From CAZQRW01 sp964596115 (GTDB lineage: Bacteria; Hydrothermota; UBA3072; B12-G15): 21,005 nucleotides of DNA. Of the stretch, positions 15,569 to 21,005 are shown one piece after another (the first letter of the stretch is position 1; every line of letters begins with the position of its first letter). The notes below the pieces were generated by a model. The model made no database searches. It saw nothing but the letters and a program-made list of their open reading frames with translations, and was not told where the DNA came from. The position numbers and the translations under genes are program-made. The stretch covers positions 1 through 21,005 of the forward strand of contig CAZQRW010000034.1 of NCBI GenBank assembly GCA_964596115.1, read 5' to 3'.

Positions 15569-16636
15569 ATGTTAGATAAACTTGAAAATATCTACAAAAG
15601 ATATAAAGAGATAGAAACCCTGTTGATGGATCCTGAGGTTTCAAAAGATAGAAAACTTTTCACATCTATTCAAAGAGAGATTAAGGTAATTAAACCAATT
15701 GTTAACAAATATCAAGAATACATTGAGATACGAAACAAAATAAAAGAAGATATAGAACTCCTCGAAATAGAAGAAGATGAGGAGATAAAAAACCTGGCAA
15801 AGACAGAGTTAAAAGAACTTGAAGAAAAAAAAGAACTCCTCTTAAACGAACTAAAGTCTTTAATGATTCCGAAAGACAAAAAAGATGAGAAGAATGCAAT
15901 TGTGGAGATACGTGCTGGAACTGGAGGCGAAGAAGCAGCACTCTTTGCCAAGGACTTATTTAGAATGTACTCAAGATATGCAGAAAGAATGGGCTGGAAG
16001 GTTAGGGTTGTGGACAGCCACCCTACAGATTTAGGGGGCTTTAAAGAGATCGTTTCCGTTATAGAGGGCAATGGTGTTTATGGAATGTTAAAATTCGAAA
16101 GTGGTGTTCATAGGGTACAGAGGGTTCCTACAACTGAATCTGGTGGAAGAATTCATACCTCAACTGCAACTGTTGCAGTTCTTCCTGAAGTGGATGAGGT
16201 AGACATTACAATTGACAATAACGAAATCAAAATGGAATTTTACAATGCCTCAGGGCCAGGTGGACAAAATGTTAACAAGGTAGCAACAGCAGTAAGATTA
16301 ATACATATTCCGACTGGTATAGTTGTCACCTGTCAGGAGGAAAGGTCTCAGTATCAAAATAGACTCAGGGCTATGGAAATATTAAGGGCAAAAATATATA
16401 GTATTGAGAAGGAAAAAAGAGATAAAGAATTAAAACAAACCAGAAGGTCACAGATTGGAACAGGCGAAAGGAGTGAAAAAATAAGAACATATAACTTCCC
16501 CCAGAACAGAGTCACAGATCATAGAATAAATCTGACTTCGTACAATCTGGACCAGGTAATGGATGGATATTTAGACACCTTTATTGACAAACTGCACATA
16601 AAGCAAAGAGAGAAAGCTCTGAATGAAAACTCTTGA
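15569..16636 (+). CDS. prfA: peptide chain release factor 1
   Basis: RF1 recognises UAA and UAG stop codons and releases the finished protein. From ATG 15569 it has 355 residues, the family norm, and begins MLDKLENIYKRYKEIE as homologues do. The first third is a charged coiled-coil domain. The stop-recognition PxT motif appears as PTT in RVPTTESGGRIHTS, and the catalytic GGQ lies in SGPGGQNVNKVATAVR (about residues 229-244). The glutamine of GGQ is methylated by PrmC, whose gene follows with a 14-base overlap. An in-frame GTG at 15554 would add five residues but lies within the promoter, so I reject it. Translation is probably leaderless. Confidence 0.97.
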   Translation: MLDKLENIYKRYKEIETLLMDPEVSKDRKLFTSIQREIKVIKPIVNKYQEYIEIRNKIKEDIELLEIEEDEEIKNLAKTELKELEEKKELLLNELKSLMIPKDKKDEKNAIVEIRAGTGGEEAALFAKDLFRMYSRYAERMGWKVRVVDSHPTDLGGFKEIVSVIEGNGVYGMLKFESGVHRVQRVPTTESGGRIHTSTATVAVLPEVDEVDITIDNNEIKMEFYNASGPGGQNVNKVATAVRLIHIPTGIVVTCQEERSQYQNRLRAMEILRAKIYSIEKEKRDKELKQTRRSQIGTGERSEKIRTYNFPQNRVTDHRINLTSYNLDQVMDGYLDTFIDKLHIKQREKALNENS

Positions 16637-17456
16637 GGCAATAAAGATAGGCAGATCATTATTGCAGGACTATGACGGCTCTCAAGCATCAATAGTAGCA
16701 GAAATCCTTCTTGAATATGTAACAGGACTACCAAGTCATAAATTCTATTCAACAAATATTGAAATGGGCGAGAGTGAAAAGACTAAATATTTTGAACTTC
16801 TGGATAGAAGGCTCAGAGGTGAACCTGTTCAGTATATTATTGGAGAGACAATTTTTATGGGTCTAAAACTCAAAGTGTCACCAGGGATTTTTATTCCAAG
16901 ACCTGAAACAGAAAAAATAGTTGAAATTGCTCTTGATCTGATCTCGCCTCTTGAAAAACCTGTTGTTTATGATGTAGGAACAGGTTCAGGTGCAATCGCA
17001 ATCAGCGTTGCAAAATTCAAAAGAGATATAAATGTATTTGCATCAGACATTTCAGAAACTGCACTGGAGACTGCTAGTACAAACATCCATATTTATAATC
17101 TTAAAAAAAAGATAACATTACTTAAAGGAAATCTGTTATCTCCATTCAAGGGATACCCTGCAGCAGACCTGATTATCTCTAACCCTCCATATATTCCGTC
17201 TGATGTAATTGCTGAACTTCCTCTTGATGTTCAGAGGGAACCAAAAACTGCCCTTAACGGAGGCGAGGGCGGTACAGCAATTATAAACAGATTACTAAGA
17301 AATGGCTGGCAGCATCTTGAAAAGACAGGGGTTTTGTTAGTAGAAATAGATGAGGCAAATATTGATAGTATAATGATACCAGATTTTGCTGATTATAGAC
17401 TTGAAAAGGATTATTATAATAAGATAAGGTTCCTTAAATGCTGGAGAAAAAAATGA
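16623..17456 (+). CDS. prmC: release factor glutamine methyltransferase
   Basis: It uses S-adenosylmethionine to methylate the glutamine of the GGQ motif in release factors. The 277-residue protein has an N-terminal helical domain (about 1-80), the family signature GIFIPRPETE (88-97), the SAM-binding loop DVGTGSGAIA (117-126), and the catalytic NPPY (187-190) that binds the target glutamine. The C-terminal NGGEGGTAIINRLL block is typical. The ATG at 16623 lies inside the end of prfA (14-base overlap), giving the classic prfA-prmC pair and translational coupling. The stop overlaps the nadK start as ATGA. Confidence 0.96.
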   Translation: MKTLEAIKIGRSLLQDYDGSQASIVAEILLEYVTGLPSHKFYSTNIEMGESEKTKYFELLDRRLRGEPVQYIIGETIFMGLKLKVSPGIFIPRPETEKIVEIALDLISPLEKPVVYDVGTGSGAIAISVAKFKRDINVFASDISETALETASTNIHIYNLKKKITLLKGNLLSPFKGYPAADLIISNPPYIPSDVIAELPLDVQREPKTALNGGEGGTAIINRLLRNGWQHLEKTGVLLVEIDEANIDSIMIPDFADYRLEKDYYNKIRFLKCWRKK

Positions 17457-18223
17457 AAGTTTCAATTTTCTACCTATCGAATAGAAAGATTAGTAGGGAT
17501 GTGGTATCCGTTGTAAAAGAATGGGCTGAAAAAGAGGGAATTGATATTGTCGAAATGAAACCTGTAGGGGATTTTGCAATTGCTATTGGCGGCGACGGCA
17601 CATTACTTAGAGCAGCTAGAGAGATTAATAAGAAGGGAATCCCTATTCTTGGGATAAACACAGGTGGATTGGGTTTCTTGACTGAAGTTCCTCGGGATGA
17701 AATAAAAGAGGCACTAAAAACCCTCCTCAGTAAAAAATATAAAATAGAACAGAGAATAGTCTTATCCACAAAATTAAAAGAGAAATGTATATATGCCCTT
17801 AACGACATTGCCATTACTATGAAGGATTTAAGAATGATATACCTATCTATCTATGTAAATGGGGAATTCGTTACGAGTGTTGGTGCAGATGGTTTAATTG
17901 TCTCTACTCCAACTGGTTCCACCGCATACTCTCTTTCCTGTGGAGGTCCTATACTTACCCCAGATCTTTCTGGATTCGTAATTACCCCTATTTCCCCCCA
18001 TACACTTAGTTTTAGACCTATTGTAGTCCCAATGGATAAGAAAATTGAGATTATACTTGAAAAAAATGAGGCAATAGTCATAGCTGATGGTCAACAAGGA
18101 TTTAATCTAAATGTAGGAATGAAAATCAGCATAGAAAAAGCAGACTTCTATATTAATCTTATCCGTACTGGCAGAAGAACATACTTTGATATATTAAGAA
18201 ATAAACTGCATTGGGGAGGGTAA
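17453..18223 (+). CDS. nadK: NAD kinase
   Basis: It phosphorylates NAD to NADP in the cytosol. The protein has 256 residues from ATG 17453. Motifs include the GGDGT (46-50) phosphate-binding turn, NTGGLGFLTE (69-78), the NDI segment (ALNDIAI), and STPTGSTAYSLSCGGPI, which binds the substrate. The SPHTLSFRPIVVP and DGQ motifs are at the C-terminus. An upstream in-frame ATG at 17438 is rejected: GGAG at 17443-17446 sits six bases before the ATG at 17453, which also gives the ATGA overlap with prmC typical of this region. Its TAA stop shares one base with the recN ATG. nadK-recN adjacency is common in bacteria. Confidence 0.96.
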   Translation: MKVSIFYLSNRKISRDVVSVVKEWAEKEGIDIVEMKPVGDFAIAIGGDGTLLRAAREINKKGIPILGINTGGLGFLTEVPRDEIKEALKTLLSKKYKIEQRIVLSTKLKEKCIYALNDIAITMKDLRMIYLSIYVNGEFVTSVGADGLIVSTPTGSTAYSLSCGGPILTPDLSGFVITPISPHTLSFRPIVVPMDKKIEIILEKNEAIVIADGQQGFNLNVGMKISIEKADFYINLIRTGRRTYFDILRNKLHWGG

Positions 18224-19881
18224 TGCTCAGGGAAATTTTTGTAAGAAATTACGCCCTCTTAAATGATGTCAGGGTTGTTTTTGACTCAGGCCTTAACGTG
18301 CTTACCGGGGAAACTGGTGCAGGTAAAACGATTCTTATAAAAGCCCTCACTTTTTTACTTGGCGAAAAGGGGAATGTTGATGATATAAGAGAGGGTGAAG
18401 ATGAGGCTATTGTTGTAGGAACATTTTCAATGCCCAAAGAGGTAAAACTCATAATAAATAGCCTTGGTATTGAAGCAGAGGATGACATAATTATAAGAAG
18501 AACCCTTAAGAGAGACGGCAGAGGAAATATCTATATAAACGACATCCGGAGTACTGTAAAAACACTACAGGAAATAGGAAAATATCTTATAGATATTCAT
18601 GGTCAACATAAACACCAGCTTTTACTGAATGAAAACACACATATCGACTTTATTGATTCATTTGGAGAACTACTTGAGCAAAGGAAAAATTTTAAGACTA
18701 ATTATTATTACTATCTTGACAATAAGAACAATTTGGAAACGCTTATTTCTGAGGCAGAGGATCTGAAGAAAAAAAGAGAATTGCTCCAATATCAGATTGA
18801 AGAATTGGAAAAGGCTGAATTAAAAGAAGGAGAAGAACAAGAATTGTTAAAAGATAAAGAAATCCTCACAAATTTTGAAAAAATAGCTGAAGGAATAAAA
18901 ACCGCAATGGGAAACCTTGAAACAGAAGAAATGGGTATACTGAAATCACTCGGAGAGGTAGTAAGGGCATTAAAAAAAATTGCTTCCTATGACAAAAAGA
19001 TCAAGGAATTCGCAAAAACTTCTGAGGATGCACTTTCCATCTTGCAAGATTTGAACTATTCCCTTATGGATTATTCAAATTCATTAAATTACGACCCCGA
19101 AAGGCTGAACTCCATTATGGAAAGATTATCCCTCATTCAGGACTTACAAAAAAAATACAATATGGATATAAAAAATCTTATTGACTATAAGGAAAAAATA
19201 AAGAATGAAATTAACAGGGTAGAAAATATAGATAATATTGTTGAAAAGAAGAGAAGTGAAGTTGAAGAAATGAAGGCCAAATTATATAAAAGTGCCGAGA
19301 AATTATCTAAAGAGAGAAAAAATATATCACATAAATTTCGTGAGAGTGTAAAACAGGAACTTAGCAAATTGGGGTTTAAGAATGCTGATTTTGTTGTTGA
19401 TATAAAGAAAAAAGACATTGATGATACTGGAATAGACAATATACAATTCTTAATAGCACCTAATCCAGGCGAGGGTGTAAAACCGCTAAAGAATATTGCT
19501 TCTGGTGGAGAGCTCTCAAGAATTATGCTTGCCCTTAAAACGATCCTTTCTAACGTAGATAGAGTTGGCGGTATTGTCTTTGATGAAATAGATGTGGGTA
19601 TAGGAGGAAGGACCGCAGAGGTAATAGGTAGGAAAATGAAAGAGATTGGTAAAAAACGTCAGGTAATTTGCATTACTCATCTCCCTGCTATAGCTGCCTT
19701 TGGTGACTCGCATCTTGTAGTGGAGAAAAAGATAATTGGTAAGAGAACCATAACTACGATAAATAAAGCTGAGGGCGAAAAAAGGGTAAAAGAAATCGCA
19801 AGGATGTTAGGCGGACAAAGAATCACCAATGCAGTCCTCTCCCATGCGAGGGAACTGCTCAAAATAAAAAACACAGGTTAA
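18223..19881 (+). CDS. recN: DNA repair protein RecN
   Basis: An SMC-like ATPase acting in double-strand break repair. The 552-residue protein has Walker A GETGAGKT (29-36), the ABC-type HGQH segment at 126-129, long lysine/glutamate-rich coiled coils (about 150-220 and 330-385) around a central hinge region, signature ASGGELSR (426-433), Walker B VFDEID (452-457) and the switch histidine in ITHLP (H486). The start is the ATG at 18223, which overlaps the nadK stop by one base (TAATG) and is preceded by GGGGAGGG. A TTG at 18211 in the same frame is part of that ribosome-binding region. Length and domain order are normal for RecN. Confidence 0.97.
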   Translation: MLREIFVRNYALLNDVRVVFDSGLNVLTGETGAGKTILIKALTFLLGEKGNVDDIREGEDEAIVVGTFSMPKEVKLIINSLGIEAEDDIIIRRTLKRDGRGNIYINDIRSTVKTLQEIGKYLIDIHGQHKHQLLLNENTHIDFIDSFGELLEQRKNFKTNYYYYLDNKNNLETLISEAEDLKKKRELLQYQIEELEKAELKEGEEQELLKDKEILTNFEKIAEGIKTAMGNLETEEMGILKSLGEVVRALKKIASYDKKIKEFAKTSEDALSILQDLNYSLMDYSNSLNYDPERLNSIMERLSLIQDLQKKYNMDIKNLIDYKEKIKNEINRVENIDNIVEKKRSEVEEMKAKLYKSAEKLSKERKNISHKFRESVKQELSKLGFKNADFVVDIKKKDIDDTGIDNIQFLIAPNPGEGVKPLKNIASGGELSRIMLALKTILSNVDRVGGIVFDEIDVGIGGRTAEVIGRKMKEIGKKRQVICITHLPAIAAFGDSHLVVEKKIIGKRTITTINKAEGEKRVKEIARMLGGQRITNAVLSHARELLKIKNTG

Positions 19882-19947
19882 AGTCTTTTATGGTTTGTCT
19901 TTTACCTTTTCTATATCCTATATCTTGCCCTTCTTTCCTTTGTCAAT
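19882..19947. other. pyrimidine-rich spacer between convergent genes
   Basis: This gap separates recN from the convergent sirtuin gene. I see no stem followed by a T-run on either strand. The plus strand is strikingly rich in C and T and poor in G, which could suit Rho-dependent termination of the recN transcript; that is only a suggestion. Confidence 0.4.
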
Positions 19948-20670
19948 CTATGGCTTGTATATATCCAGGATAATTTTTATTCCCTCTGATGCGGAGGTTA
20001 ACATTGTCTCATCAATATGGTGGGAGAGAACCGTCTCCTGTGTATTTACTTCTATTACATATGCACCATTTTCCCTTGCATACAAAGGAAAAGAAGCAGC
20101 AGGATATACAATTCCAGATGTCCCCATAAGAAGAAAAACATCTGCCCTTTTTGACCACTTATATGACTTTTCGAGCATTTCAGCAGATATTGTCTCTCCA
20201 AACCACACAACGTCAGGCCTTATATATCCCCCACATAAATCACATAAAGGAATTTCTTCAGACGTTATATCACCAAAGGATCTCCCGCATTTATAGCATT
20301 TGTTCCTGAATATGTTACCATGAAGTTCTATAAGGTTCTTGATGCCTGTCTTCTTATGAAAACCATCAACATTCTGAGTAATGACATATAATTTACTGAC
20401 ATATTTCTCTAATTTTTTTATTCCAAGATGTGCATTATTAGGATTTGCCTTTCTTATGATATTTCTTCTCCAGGTATACCACTCCCAGACAAGTTGAGGA
20501 TTTTTCTCAAACCCAGAGGCAGAGGCAAGATCTTCAGGCGAATAATTCTTCCAGAGACCCCCTTCTCCTCTAAATGTAGGTATACCACTCTCTGCAGATA
20601 TCCCTGCACCTGTTAGTATCGTTATTACCTTTGCTTTCTTTACTCTCTCTTTTCCAATTTCACTCAGCAT
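19948..20670 (-). CDS. cobB: NAD-dependent protein deacylase, sirtuin (class III-like)
   Basis: A 240-residue Sir2 enzyme that removes acyl groups from lysines using NAD. The NAD-binding GAGISAESGIPTFRG spans 21-35, TQNVDG 98-103, and the catalytic histidine is H117 in ELHGN. A zinc ribbon has CYKC (125-128) and CDLC (143-146). The helix motif YTWRR supplies Tyr65 and Arg68 in the i/i+3 spacing that marks SIRT5/CobB-type enzymes able to remove succinyl and malonyl groups; I infer that activity from the motif. It overlaps the upstream DUF167 gene by 11 bases and has AAAGGA about 7 bases before its ATG, so the two form a small operon. No acyl-CoA synthetase target gene is nearby. Confidence 0.95.
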   Translation of the reverse strand: MLSEIGKERVKKAKVITILTGAGISAESGIPTFRGEGGLWKNYSPEDLASASGFEKNPQLVWEWYTWRRNIIRKANPNNAHLGIKKLEKYVSKLYVITQNVDGFHKKTGIKNLIELHGNIFRNKCYKCGRSFGDITSEEIPLCDLCGGYIRPDVVWFGETISAEMLEKSYKWSKRADVFLLMGTSGIVYPAASFPLYARENGAYVIEVNTQETVLSHHIDETMLTSASEGIKIILDIYKP

Positions 20671-20911
20671 TTTTTATCCTTTCTAAGAATTCTTTCTCTG
20701 TAATAGAAAATCGTATTCTCTTATTTCTTGCCTTTTCACCAGAGACAATATCGATTTTACCATCCACTATCTTTCTTAAAAATTTTATAAGCAATTTGTT
20801 CGCCTTACCCTTTTCAGGTGGTGCATTTATATAAACTTTAACGATGTCATTCTCAATCTTTACTTTATTTTTTGACGCATTGGGAATAACCCTTATTTCT
20901 GCCTCACCCAT
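20660..20911 (-). CDS. yggU: DUF167/YggU-family protein
   Basis: An 83-residue protein of the widely conserved DUF167 (YggU) family, whose biochemical role is not established. The family core is plain: IRVIPNASKNKV (6-17), VYINAPPEKGKANKLLIKFL (26-45), and the IDIVSGEKARNKRIRF segment (53-68). The length is typical. It starts at an ATG with no Shine-Dalgarno sequence, immediately after a strong promoter, so translation is probably leaderless. The downstream sirtuin gene begins inside its last codons. Confidence 0.93.
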   Translation of the reverse strand: MGEAEIRVIPNASKNKVKIENDIVKVYINAPPEKGKANKLLIKFLRKIVDGKIDIVSGEKARNKRIRFSITEKEFLERIKNAE

Positions 20912-20917
20912 AAAATT

Positions 20918-20945
20918 ATCATAATAGCAAATCCAACTATGTCAA
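20918..20945 (-). promoter_or_regulatory. promoter of yggU-sirtuin operon (leaderless)
   Basis: On the minus strand, perfect TTGACA (20945-20940), a 16-bp spacer and TATGAT (20923-20918) are followed by AATTTT and then the ATG. The six-base distance from the -10 box to the start codon equals that at prfA, where the bases are AATTAT. Transcription should begin at or next to the A of the ATG. Confidence 0.78.
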
Positions 20946-21005
20946 TACTTCGATTTGCCTCATTAAGAATCAACATGAAAATAGTAAAATATATCTCCAG
21001 AAAAG
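20946..21005. other. window edge, no supported gene
   Basis: A rightward ATG at 20975 opens a frame (MKIVKYISRK) that runs off the end after ten codons. There is no Shine-Dalgarno sequence or convincing promoter, so it cannot be called a gene from this window alone. Confidence 0.3.

Noticed and set aside
15558..15575. Tiny leader ORF (MIIIC) overlapping the prfA start
   Set aside because: Its ATG is part of the -10 box, so it would not be transcribed.
17438..17452. Earlier ATG for nadK
   Set aside because: A Shine-Dalgarno sequence at 17443-17446 lies inside this extension and is correctly spaced for the ATG at 17453.
19895..20296. 133-residue plus-strand frame
   Set aside because: It lies opposite the sirtuin gene, whose motifs are all clear; the plus-strand translation has no recognisable domain.
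1..21005. CRISPR arrays, insertion sequences, prophage
   Set aside because: No regularly spaced repeats, transposase, integrase or phage structural genes were seen; gene content and strand layout look like normal chromosome.

Overview
The window is bacterial chromosomal DNA, AT-rich, with tightly packed genes that often overlap by a few bases. It looks like a Gram-negative-type (diderm), probably anaerobic and thermophilic bacterium. Reasons: a large predicted outer-membrane/cell-surface protein, YajC, an archaeal-type cofactor-independent phosphoglycerate mutase, two radical SAM enzymes, lysine/glutamate-rich proteins, and arginine coded largely by AGA/AGG. The surface-protein modules recall those of deep, mostly uncultured phyla such as WOR-3 or Zixibacteria-like lineages. 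That placement is inference; no rRNA is present to test it. All three stop codons are used normally.

Region 1 (1-1314, + strand): phosphofructokinase (pfkA), then a small TIGR04076-like cysteine protein. Its stop codon abuts, with no gap, the stop of a convergent minus-strand gene.

Region 2 (1315-7987, - strand), in transcription order: a cysteine-free ArsR-type repressor, two paralogous radical SAM proteins, a TatT-like TPR protein, a 119-bp gap with a hairpin, archaeal-type phosphoglycerate mutase (apgM), and a protein fusing two thioredoxin-like domains to a CcdA/DsbD-type membrane domain. Upstream of the repressor a sigma70-type promoter overlaps a perfect 22-bp palindrome, which suggests an autoregulated operon. 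This arsR/radical SAM/radical SAM/TPR unit is the best candidate here for an undescribed system; I cannot assign its substrate.

Region 3 (8217-15526, + strand): a tRNA-Gly(CCC) gene heads a run of tightly linked genes: tgt, yajC, fmt, purF, a small beta-propeller-like protein and a 931-residue predicted outer-membrane protein. Most neighbours overlap by ATGA or abut. tgt has no ATG/GTG/TTG at its conserved N-terminus and appears to start at AUC behind a strong Shine-Dalgarno sequence.

Region 4 (15535-19881, + strand): prfA-prmC-nadK-recN, four overlapping genes for translation termination, NADP synthesis and DNA repair. The promoter sits so close to prfA that the mRNA would be leaderless.

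Region 5 (19948-20945, - strand): a DUF167/YggU protein, then a class III-type sirtuin. The promoter has the same geometry as that of prfA and again predicts a leaderless mRNA.
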